From Puia dinghuensis (GTDB lineage: Bacteria > Bacteroidota > Bacteroidia > Chitinophagales > Chitinophagaceae), in contig JAMFRX010000640.1 of the NCBI GenBank assembly GCA_026224995.1, positions 1 to 7,536 of the forward strand: a stretch of 7,536 nt of DNA, in the 5' to 3' direction. Made by a program: the position numbers and the translations under genes. Shown piece after piece: positions 1 through 5,542 of the stretch. Position 1 is the stretch's first letter. Every line of letters starts with the position of its first letter. The notes beneath the pieces are model-generated. The model searched no databases, was not told the origin of the DNA, and saw nothing but the letters and a program-made list of their open reading frames with translations.

Positions 1-2
1 GC

Positions 3-80
3 AAACGTGATACACAGCAAGATTCCTTTCATACAGTTAGTTTAGGTTGGGAGGTCGAATATAGGAAGGAATTTGATTAA
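3..80 (+). CDS. Possible 3' tail of an upstream gene (partial)
   Basis: The frame beginning at base 3 is open from the window edge to a TAA at 78-80, giving about 25 residues. The last stretch, VSLGWEVEYRKEFD, alternates hydrophobic and polar residues like a final outer-membrane beta-strand, and the penultimate residue is aromatic. If real, it would end 19 bp before the next start, suggesting an operon. The support is weak: an open run this short is expected by chance fairly often, and its third codon positions are much more AT-rich than in the neighbouring genes. A second frame (bases 1-45) also stays open for 14 codons. No family is recognised. Confidence 0.3.
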   Translation, partial: KRDTQQDSFHTVSLGWEVEYRKEFD

Positions 81-91
81 ATTGAATGAAA

Positions 92-101
92 ATTGATCAA
101 T
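92..101. repeat. Perfect 10-bp palindrome overlapping the start codon
   Basis: ATTGATCAAT is a perfect inverted repeat that includes the first two bases of the ATG at 100-102. A related half-site, attgaatga, lies just upstream. It could be an operator-like site or a chance AT-rich palindrome, and nothing else in the sequence decides between these. Confidence 0.25.
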
Positions 102-1611
102 GGCTTATTCAAGAAGGGGGTTTATAGGGGACAGCGCTAAAGTCGCGGCATTGGGTGCTATGGGCCCGCTTGCTCTTGAGGCCGCTCGACCGCTTGCGGC
201 CACCCAACCCATAGTATCCGGCATCCAGATAGGGGCGGATTCCTTTGTGGATGAAGGAACGGAGAAAGTCCTCGATATACTGGAAGAGAAGGGGGCTGTC
301 AACACGCTTTATCTCAGTACGTTTACCTATGACCGGGGCATCACGGGGCGGCCGGGGCCGGGGAAGGATTATCCTGGTCATGGCGTGGAGGAATCCGACA
401 AGAGCTATTTTCATGGCGGCAATTACGCTACACCCCACGCGCAGTTTTATACCAAGACGGCTATCAAGGGCGGGGAGCTGAAAGCGCCTGATCTTGGAAG
501 CCTGGATATCCTTGCCGAAGTATTACCGAGGGCGAAGAAGCGAGGCATGAAGGTGATCTGTTCCATCCAGGACGGGTTTAGCTATCCTGCCGATCTGGGG
601 TTCGTGCCGGCTATGGCTGAGATCGACCTGGAAGGCAGAAAGAGCGGCGCGTTATGTTTCTTCCAGCCCGACGTACGGGAATTCTGGAAATCGGTGGCCG
701 TAGACCTTTGTTCTTCCTATCCGATAGACGGGGTGATGCTGTTCAATGAACGCAATGGGCCTTTGCTGAATGCTGTGGGCGCGAGTCATGCGCAGGGGAT
801 CGATGCGGCCAAGGTGACCTGTTTTTGTCCCTATCACGAGCGGGCGGCGAGGGCGCATGGCATCGACTTCGAGCGGGCGAAGGAAGGCTACCGGCGGCTT
901 AATGCCTTTGTTCAGCGTTCGCTGAGCGGTCAACGGCCTTCGGACGGCTATTATGTGGAGTTCGAGCGGCTGTTGTTGCATTATCCGGAGATCATGGCCT
1001 ATAACCAGCTGTTCGATACCGGCAAGCATCAGATCCTCAAAGATGTTTATACGGCTGTCAAAGCCATCAGGCCGGGGCTGGAGGTGGGTTTTCACATAGA
1101 GCATACCAACTCCTTCAATCCGCTGTACCGGGCCACGAGAGACTATGCCGAGCTTGCCACCATGGCTGATTTTTTGAAAGTCGTGGTGTATAACAATTGC
1201 GGGGGAGAGCGGTATGTGAGCTTTATCAACAATGTTTGTCAGACTGTCTACCGCGATGTTCCGCCGGGGGAACTGATGAAGATGAACAATCACCTGCTGA
1301 ACTATGCCAATGAGGCACCGATAGAAGAGCTGGCGGCGGCGGGATTGTCGGCCGACTATGTCTTGCGGGAGACGCAGAGGGCTAAGGCTGGGGTTATGGG
1401 GAAGTGCAAGATCTTACCGGGGATAGATATCAATATTCCTACGGGTGGTAAGAGCAGGAAGGCTTCGCCGGATGATACTTATGCGGCTACTTTCAGCGCG
1501 TTCAAAGGGGGGGCGGATGGGGTTATCTTATCGCGGAAGTATACGGAGATGCGGTTGGAGAATTTGGCGGCGGCGGGTAGGGCGATCAGGGATGCGGGGA
1601 AATTGGGATAA
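100..1611 (+). CDS. Tat-exported TIM-barrel protein, putative glycoside hydrolase-like
   Basis: This 503-aa protein is probably exported folded to the periplasm. Its N-terminus carries a twin-arginine motif, SRRGFIG (residues 4-10), a mildly hydrophobic Ala-rich stretch (12-34) and a plausible cleavage region near 33-35. The mature part alternates strand and helix segments, as in a TIM barrel. Examples are KVICSIQDG (151-159), PIDGVMLFNERNG (208-220), LEVGFHIEH (327-335), FLKVVVYNN (358-366) and GADGVILSRKY (471-481). Glu217 in FNER sits where the acid/base Glu often lies in clan-A glycosidases. CFCPYHE (241-247) resembles the Cys-rich metal-like motif following the DGV strand in several uncharacterised hydrolase-like families. 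The closing segment DDTYAATFSAFKGGADGV is typical of barrel C-termini. The ATG at 100 places the RR motif correctly at the N-terminus, and no Shine-Dalgarno is seen. The substrate is unknown. A non-enzymatic sugar-binding role cannot be excluded. Confidence 0.85.
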   Translation: MAYSRRGFIGDSAKVAALGAMGPLALEAARPLAATQPIVSGIQIGADSFVDEGTEKVLDILEEKGAVNTLYLSTFTYDRGITGRPGPGKDYPGHGVEESDKSYFHGGNYATPHAQFYTKTAIKGGELKAPDLGSLDILAEVLPRAKKRGMKVICSIQDGFSYPADLGFVPAMAEIDLEGRKSGALCFFQPDVREFWKSVAVDLCSSYPIDGVMLFNERNGPLLNAVGASHAQGIDAAKVTCFCPYHERAARAHGIDFERAKEGYRRLNAFVQRSLSGQRPSDGYYVEFERLLLHYPEIMAYNQLFDTGKHQILKDVYTAVKAIRPGLEVGFHIEHTNSFNPLYRATRDYAELATMADFLKVVVYNNCGGERYVSFINNVCQTVYRDVPPGELMKMNNHLLNYANEAPIEELAAAGLSADYVLRETQRAKAGVMGKCKILPGIDINIPTGGKSRKASPDDTYAATFSAFKGGADGVILSRKYTEMRLENLAAAGRAIRDAGKLG

Positions 1612-1612
1612 T

Positions 1613-1647
1613 AAAAATCCCCTGAACCATCATTGACGGTTCAGGGG
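1613..1647 (-). terminator. Intrinsic terminator of the ytxH-like gene
   Basis: CCCCTGAACC (1619-1628) and GGTTCAGGGG (1638-1647) form a perfect 10-bp GC-rich stem with a 9-nt loop. Read on the minus strand, the stem is followed at once by ATTTTTAT, a U-rich tail. It begins 8 bp beyond the stop codon of the minus-strand gene at 1656-1859. On the plus strand no T-tract follows, so it would end the 100-1611 gene only weakly. The T-tract abuts that gene's TAA stop. Confidence 0.85.
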
Positions 1648-1655
1648 AGCAGCTC

Positions 1656-1859
1656 CTAGATAGCGTTGTTGAATTTCGTCTTTACCTTAGTATAGGTCCG
1701 ATCTACTTTGTCTACAAAATCGTTTGCGGCGTCGGTGGCTTTGTCCTTATACTCGTCGAAGCCATCGCGAAGCTTTTGACGGGTCTTGGAACCTTTTTCG
1801 GGGGCTACGAGGAGGCCTATTGCGACACCGGCTGCGAGGGCTAAGATGATCTTATTCAT
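1656..1859 (-). CDS. YtxH-family small membrane protein
   Basis: This 67-aa protein has one N-terminal membrane helix (about residues 4-19, ILALAAGVAIGLLVA). Next comes the family signature GLLVAPEKGSKTRQKL (15-30), matching the YtxH pattern G-L-hydrophobic-A-P-x-x-G-x-x-T-R. The rest is a charged, amphipathic helix (31-67) expected to lie in the cytoplasm. The family is associated with general stress in Firmicutes and is common in Bacteroidota, with no settled biochemical role. I chose the ATG at 1859 although the frame stays open to 1994. The extra 45 residues are low-complexity and non-homologous in character, and they would read through the likely promoter. An A-rich leader precedes this start. 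The gene appears monocistronic, with a candidate -7 element about 55 bp upstream and a strong terminator downstream. Confidence 0.88.
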   Translation of the reverse strand: MNKIILALAAGVAIGLLVAPEKGSKTRQKLRDGFDEYKDKATDAANDFVDKVDRTYTKVKTKFNNAI

Positions 1860-2050
1860 AAAAAATGTTTTAAGTGTTTGAAATGTTTCCCTGAACTTTA
1901 GCGGAAATGATGCCAAACATAAGAGATTGTAATTGTGTGAGTTGCTTAGGCGGGCCGGCGGGAAGGCCGGGGAATTCTGGGGCGAAAACGCCACGATGCG
2001 CCAAGGATTATTATCGTTAGCTTAGCTTTTTCTAACCAACAAAAAACACC
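1860..2050. other. Divergent intergenic region between two small membrane-protein genes
   Basis: This 191-bp region separates the minus-strand ytxH-like start from the plus-strand start at 2051. It contains an exact -7 match for the minus gene (1914-1921). It also has a GC-rich hairpin, CCGGC (1955-1959) with GCCGG (1966-1970), and a small GGCG-AAAA-CGCC hairpin at 1981-1992. TAGCTTTT at 2023-2030 is one base from the -7 consensus for the plus gene. No -33 TTTG element is found at proper spacing for either gene. I see no coding sequence that I believe in. Confidence 0.6.
1914..1921 (-). promoter_or_regulatory. Candidate Bacteroidota -7 promoter element for the ytxH-like gene
   Basis: On the minus strand this reads TATGTTTG, an exact match to the Bacteroidota -7 consensus TAnnTTTG. 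It lies about 55 bp upstream of the chosen ATG at 1859, implying a leader of about 45-50 nt. No matching -33 TTTG is apparent, so the call rests on one element and its position. Confidence 0.45.
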
Positions 2051-2266
2051 ATGCTACGAACTATTGGCATAATTCTGATCGTGATCGGGGCCGTCATGCT
2101 AATCTGGACAGGCTTTTCCTATACCAGGAGAGAGAAAGTGGTCGACGCCGGGCCTATACACATCTCGGCTGATAAACAGGAGTCCGTGAACTGGCCGCCT
2201 TATGCGGGTGGGCTACTGTTGGTCGGCGGTATTGTCGCCGTGGCAGTAGGGAGGAAAAGTGTTTAA
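2051..2266 (+). CDS. Small two-helix membrane protein
   Basis: This is a 71-aa protein with two predicted membrane helices. Helix 1 spans about residues 4-23 (IGIILIVIGAVMLIWTGF) and helix 2 about 51-67 (YAGGLLLVGGIVAVAVG). Between them is a polar loop of about 27 residues containing the charged run TRREKVVD. Glycine spacing in both helices suggests close packing or oligomerisation. Similar short proteins with the pattern GxxLhhhGhhMLhhTGF...KVVDhGPI recur in Bacteroidota as conserved hypotheticals, as far as I recall, and no function is established. It starts at an ATG after an A-rich leader (aacaaaaaacacc), usual for this phylum. It converges on the OmpA-like gene with only 21 bp between stops, and no terminator hairpin is visible there. 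Confidence 0.82.
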   Translation: MLRTIGIILIVIGAVMLIWTGFSYTRREKVVDAGPIHISADKQESVNWPPYAGGLLLVGGIVAVAVGRKSV

Positions 2267-2267
2267 G

Positions 2268-2284
2268 CTTATGAGTCTTATGAG
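2268..2284. repeat. Short tandem repeat in a convergent gap
   Basis: CTTATGAG occurs twice, at 2268-2275 and 2277-2284, within the 21-bp gap between the convergent stop codons at 2266 and 2288. It does not form a hairpin. It is probably incidental. Confidence 0.3.
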
Positions 2285-2287
2285 CTG

Positions 2288-3160
2288 TTACGATCGCTGG
2301 CCTTCCCGATGGTCGAGCACGTCGAGGAGCCGTTCCAGATGAGGGATGAGGATGATCCGGGTACGGCGATTCGCTGAACGGCCTTCCGGTGTGTCATTGG
2401 CGGCTATTGGGGTATATTCGCTGCGGCCGGCGGCGGTCATGCGGATGGGGGAGACATTGTATTGGTTCTGCAGGATGCGAACGACGGCGGTGGCGCGTTT
2501 TACGCTAAGATCCCAGTTGTCCGACAGGGAGTCGGCAGGGGGGATGCTATCGGTATGACCTTCGACCGTGAATTCCAGATCGGGCTGCTCGTTCAGCACT
2601 CTGGCCAATCTGCTTAATACCTGTTTGGCCTTCGTGGTAAGCGTATAGCTGGTGCTATCGCCATTGAAGAGCAGGCTGTCGGAAAGGTCGACATAGACTG
2701 TACCTCTTTCCAGCTTTATATTGACGTCCTGGGCGCCAAAACCACCGAGGGTTGCCTTGAGGTTCAGGATTGCGGCGAGGTTCACCGAATCGCGGTGGGA
2801 CACGGCGGACCTTAGGTCCATGATATAGTTATCTTTCGCGCCCATATTGTCCAGGGATTTTTTGATGCTCTCGGCCTGGGCGCTGCTCATGGCCAGGAGG
2901 TCCTGGATCTGCTTTCTGAGCTGTGAATTGCTTCCCTGGGTGGCGGTCAGCTTTTCGTTCATGTCGTTGGCCTGGTCCTGCAGCACCGACTTTTGTTTGT
3001 CGAGCCTGGCGTTGTCGTCCTGGCAGTTCTGCAAGGTGCGCATCGACCAGGTATAGAGGGAGTCAACTTTCTGCTTGTCTTGCTGCAGGGCTTTGAATTT
3101 TCCGGTGCTGACGCAGGAGATAAAGCAGATGGGTAAGGCAATAACGAAGATCGATCGCAT
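2288..3160 (-). CDS. OmpA-family peptidoglycan-binding lipoprotein with coiled coil
   Basis: This 290-aa protein is predicted to be lipid-anchored in the envelope and to bind peptidoglycan. The N-terminus is a short hydrophobic signal ending FISC (13-16), with Cys16 as the likely lipidated residue; the lipobox is near-consensus because Phe replaces the usual Leu. Residues about 22-110 are a heptad-like, Lys/Gln/Asp-rich coiled coil. Residues about 150-275 form an OmpA C-terminal domain: LLFNGDST (163-170), VEGHTDS (199-205), NWDLSVKRA (215-223), GRSEYTP (245-251) and the terminal signature NRRTRIIL (264-271). The Asp in HTDS and the Arg in RRTRI are the residues that hold diaminopimelate in this family. 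It is the last gene of the minus-strand run, 32 bp after the SPFH gene, with a candidate promoter of its own in that gap. It probably anchors or senses the cell wall. Confidence 0.93.
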   Translation of the reverse strand: MRSIFVIALPICFISCVSTGKFKALQQDKQKVDSLYTWSMRTLQNCQDDNARLDKQKSVLQDQANDMNEKLTATQGSNSQLRKQIQDLLAMSSAQAESIKKSLDNMGAKDNYIMDLRSAVSHRDSVNLAAILNLKATLGGFGAQDVNIKLERGTVYVDLSDSLLFNGDSTSYTLTTKAKQVLSRLARVLNEQPDLEFTVEGHTDSIPPADSLSDNWDLSVKRATAVVRILQNQYNVSPIRMTAAGRSEYTPIAANDTPEGRSANRRTRIILIPHLERLLDVLDHREGQRS

Positions 3161-3180
3161 ATAAGGGGTTATGTTCGACC

Positions 3181-3188
3181 CAAAGATA
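3181..3188 (-). promoter_or_regulatory. Candidate -7 promoter element for the OmpA-like gene
   Basis: On the minus strand this reads TATCTTTG, an exact TAnnTTTG match, 20 bp upstream of the ATG at 3160 and inside the 32-bp gap after the SPFH gene stop. It implies a leader of roughly a dozen nucleotides. There is no clear -33 element. If active, the lipoprotein could be transcribed apart from the upstream genes as well as by read-through. Confidence 0.4.
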
Positions 3189-3192
3189 ATAA

Positions 3193-4176
3193 TCAGAGCT
3201 TATCCAGCCATTCCTTTTTCTTAGCGTCGAATTCTTCCTGGGTGATGATCCCTTCGTTAAGCAATTGCTTAAGCTTTTGCAGGCGGGCCACGGGGTCATT
3301 GGCTTCCTGTTCCTGGTGGTCGGCGAAGATCTTGCCCAGAGCCATGCCCGCGCCGAGGGAAATGCCGGTCGCGGCTAATCCATTTGGATTCCTGGCGGCG
3401 TCGCGCAGGGCTTTTAGCTTTTCCAGCTCTACATAATTCAATCCGCCTGCGGCAGCGGCCTGGCTTTCGGCGGTGATATCGGCGATGCTATTGATGCGGT
3501 CCTGGGTGGCTTTGTCGAATACGGTGCCATTGATCCTGAAATCCGATAGGGTCAGGCCCAGGTTCTCGAATTCCGGCTGGAGGGCTTCCCGGAGGGTGTT
3601 GGAAATGGGATTGAGCTGGGCGTCTATCTGCTGATAGGAAAACTGGCCGGTCGCCAACTGGGCGGCCATGAGCTGGGAGATGCGGCTTTGCAGGAGGGCC
3701 CGGGCCTGTGCGGTCGTATAGAGATTGCTGAGCCCTGAGATGTTGGTAAAGAAACGGGCTGGGTCGGAGAGGTGAAAGGAAAAGTTGCCGTTGGCGCCAA
3801 GGGCTACCGGGAATTTATAGACCGGGTCCACATATTTTATGGGTGTGGCGGTACCCCAGTTCTGGTCGGTATTCTCCGAGGTACGGAAGAAGTAGATCTT
3901 CAGCTTGTGCTCGCTTTCGAAAGCGGTGCGCAGCTTGAGCAAGGTGGTGATGAAGGGATGGTTATCCGTATCGAGGTTATAGATGCCGGATTGGGGCAGG
4001 GTATCGGTAACCGTTCCTTCGTAGACCAGGATGACGCCCTGGCCGGGGCCGACGATGAGCTTGCTGGCATTTTTGATCTCGTCGTTATCGGAGGGGTATT
4101 TGAAGAGCAGGGTGTTGGATTGCTGATTGGTCCATTCGATGACCGAGGCTAGCTGGCGTTTGAAGAAATTACTCAT
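3193..4176 (-). CDS. SPFH/band-7 domain protein with C-terminal SHOCT domain
   Basis: This 327-aa protein belongs to the YdjI/'virion core protein-like' branch of the SPFH (stomatin/prohibitin/flotillin) superfamily. The SPFH core spans about residues 15-235: IVGPGQGVILVYEG (41-54), GIYNLDTDNHP (64-74), FRTSENTDQNWGTATPI (97-113), NFSFHLSDP (131-139), LREALQPEFENLGL (195-208), then the strand around SDFRINGT (211-218). There is no N-terminal membrane helix, so it is probably a cytosolic protein attached peripherally to the inner membrane. A Gly/Ala-rich linker (240-285) leads to a SHOCT module (294-325) with the hallmark LNEGIITQEEFDAKKKEWL. Relatives often end in a zinc ribbon, which is absent here. 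It starts 10 bp after the stop of the zinc-ribbon membrane protein, so the two are almost certainly co-transcribed. Likely role: an oligomeric scaffold organising membrane patches under stress. Confidence 0.92.
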   Translation of the reverse strand: MSNFFKRQLASVIEWTNQQSNTLLFKYPSDNDEIKNASKLIVGPGQGVILVYEGTVTDTLPQSGIYNLDTDNHPFITTLLKLRTAFESEHKLKIYFFRTSENTDQNWGTATPIKYVDPVYKFPVALGANGNFSFHLSDPARFFTNISGLSNLYTTAQARALLQSRISQLMAAQLATGQFSYQQIDAQLNPISNTLREALQPEFENLGLTLSDFRINGTVFDKATQDRINSIADITAESQAAAAGGLNYVELEKLKALRDAARNPNGLAATGISLGAGMALGKIFADHQEQEANDPVARLQKLKQLLNEGIITQEEFDAKKKEWLDKL

Positions 4177-4186
4177 GGTTATTTTT

Positions 4187-5470
4187 TTATTCGTTATCGG
4201 TTTTTATATTTTTAAGCTTTCCGTCCATGCTGATGACATGGACTCCCAGGTAAGTGCAGACGAAGCCGCCCTTGAACCTTACCGTTCCTTCTTCCAGGTA
4301 TCTGTCGTCCAGCCTGGTGGTGAAGACGATCGCCGCGGTACGGGCGTTGAGGCATTGTACATAGCGGATCGTGCCGGCGGCCGAAGTTGCATAGCTGATG
4401 AGTACATAATCGCTGTCGCTGTACAGGACCTTGGGCTCATAATAGATCCGGCCCGGCGTAAAATTGCTATAGGAGAGGCACCGATAGTCGTCTTTCGGAT
4501 AGACAAAGAGGGGTGGGCTGGAGCGATCGTCCCATCTGAACCAGGGCAGCTCTTTGGGGCCGCCGACGTTGTCCATGAAGCGGTATTTTACCAGCTGTAT
4601 GGTGTCTTCTTCGCGCGAGTCGGATTTGTTGCTAAAGGTATAGCCCGTTTTTTCCACGGCGCTAGGAAGGAGGGTTTTCATGCCTTTCTGGGCGTCCCAA
4701 AGCTCTTTGTCCCTATAGATCTTATGGACCAACGGATAATAATACAGGTTCTTGCCATCGTTGGTCATCAGCTTGAAGCCGTCTTCGTAGCCGCTGGAAA
4801 CGAATTCGATCTGGGCGATCCCGCTTTGGAGCTGGCGCTCCTGTGAGCCGAATGTCTGGGACACGTCTTTCAGATCGAAAGACCGCTTATCCACCTGGAA
4901 GAGTACGGTCCGGTCGGCGATAAGATACAGATCGCCGTTGGAGAGCTGATGGAATTGATAGGTGTCAGCCTGGGTTTTTTCGCCAGGTATCGGAAGCTTC
5001 TTGAGCATAGCCGCGGTGATCGCGTCGACAAAAAAAACAAAGGGTTCCATGGAGTAACCGTTGTTTGTATATCTCGAGAGGTATCCTGCGCCTACGATGA
5101 TCGGGCGCCCATCGGCCGAGAGATAAACATGGGCGTTAACATATTGCCATTTAGTAGGCATTGTGGCAGAGCTGCTTGTGGACGAATAAGATTGGGTGGA
5201 GCTGGAGCTACTGATATAGATGAAGCAAATGGCGAGGACGCCGATGAGGAGGATGGAAAGGAAGATGGCCAGGGGAGAACAGCCTTTTGCGGTCGGCTGG
5301 GCTTGGCGGCGCGGGTCGACGATGCCGGGTTTGGGGCCGATGCGGGCGTTGCCGTCGTCGAGGAAATACTCTGTTCCGCAGCTGTCGCAGCGGTAGTGTT
5401 CGTTAGGCAGCTCCGTTTTTTCGGTGCTGCCGCATTTGGGGCATTGGATCGCCTTTATTTCTGTTGCCAT
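4187..5470 (-). CDS. Zinc-ribbon, single-helix membrane protein with propeller-like periplasmic domain
   Basis: The 427-aa protein opens with a zinc ribbon: CPKC (10-13) and CDSC (28-31), four Cys in CxxC pairs 14 residues apart. A basic linker (53-63) precedes one membrane helix at about 66-87 (PLAIFLSILLIGVLAICFIYI). The positive charges before it predict a cytosolic ribbon and a periplasmic C-terminus. A Ser/Thr-rich tether (87-103) leads to an approximately 320-residue domain. This contains repeated beta-rich units such as GDLYLIADRTVLFQVDKRSF (179-198), DYVLISYATS (354-363) and TVRFKGGFVCTYLGVHVISMDG (396-417), reminiscent of beta-propeller blades. It may match the conserved hypothetical 'PA2928' group, but I cannot confirm this. 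It lies 72 bp after the lipase-maturation-factor gene and 10 bp before the SPFH gene. By analogy with Bacillus YdjG, it may anchor the SPFH partner at the membrane. Confidence 0.87.
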   Translation of the reverse strand: MATEIKAIQCPKCGSTEKTELPNEHYRCDSCGTEYFLDDGNARIGPKPGIVDPRRQAQPTAKGCSPLAIFLSILLIGVLAICFIYISSSSSTQSYSSTSSSATMPTKWQYVNAHVYLSADGRPIIVGAGYLSRYTNNGYSMEPFVFFVDAITAAMLKKLPIPGEKTQADTYQFHQLSNGDLYLIADRTVLFQVDKRSFDLKDVSQTFGSQERQLQSGIAQIEFVSSGYEDGFKLMTNDGKNLYYYPLVHKIYRDKELWDAQKGMKTLLPSAVEKTGYTFSNKSDSREEDTIQLVKYRFMDNVGGPKELPWFRWDDRSSPPLFVYPKDDYRCLSYSNFTPGRIYYEPKVLYSDSDYVLISYATSAAGTIRYVQCLNARTAAIVFTTRLDDRYLEEGTVRFKGGFVCTYLGVHVISMDGKLKNIKTDNE

Positions 5471-5542
5471 TGCCTTAAAAGTAATCTGTGTCTTGGGGCA
5501 GGAACAGGGCGATTAGACCAATGGCGTTTTAAATCGACCAAA
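5471..5542 (-). other. Short gap in the minus-strand gene run, no clear promoter
   Basis: These 72 bp separate the stop of the lipase-maturation-factor gene from the start of the zinc-ribbon gene. There is no hairpin with a T-tract and no exact TAnnTTTG. TACTTTTA (5476-5483, minus strand) is one mismatch away but lies only 5 bp from the ATG. Read-through from the upstream gene is the simplest reading. Confidence 0.45.

Noticed and set aside
652..1293. Long antisense open frame (213 codons) inside the Tat-exported protein gene
   Set aside because: It lies wholly within a convincing gene on the other strand, has no recognisable family and reads as a codon-bias shadow.
1955..1970. GC-rich hairpin in the divergent intergenic region as a terminator or riboswitch
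   Set aside because: The stem is only 5 bp with no T-tract on either side, and no gene ends there.
1860..1994. N-terminal extension of the YtxH-like frame by 45 residues
   Set aside because: The extension crosses an exact -7 promoter match and looks nothing like the family N-terminus. The ATG at 1859 places the membrane helix at the start as expected.
3063..3299. Minus-strand open frame of 78 codons across the SPFH/OmpA gene junction
   Set aside because: It is out of frame with both well-supported genes and has no recognisable content.
4127..4846. Plus-strand open frame of 239 codons opposite the zinc-ribbon gene
   Set aside because: It mirrors the antisense of well-supported genes (zinc ribbon and SPFH). 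Its predicted protein has no recognisable family or domain architecture.
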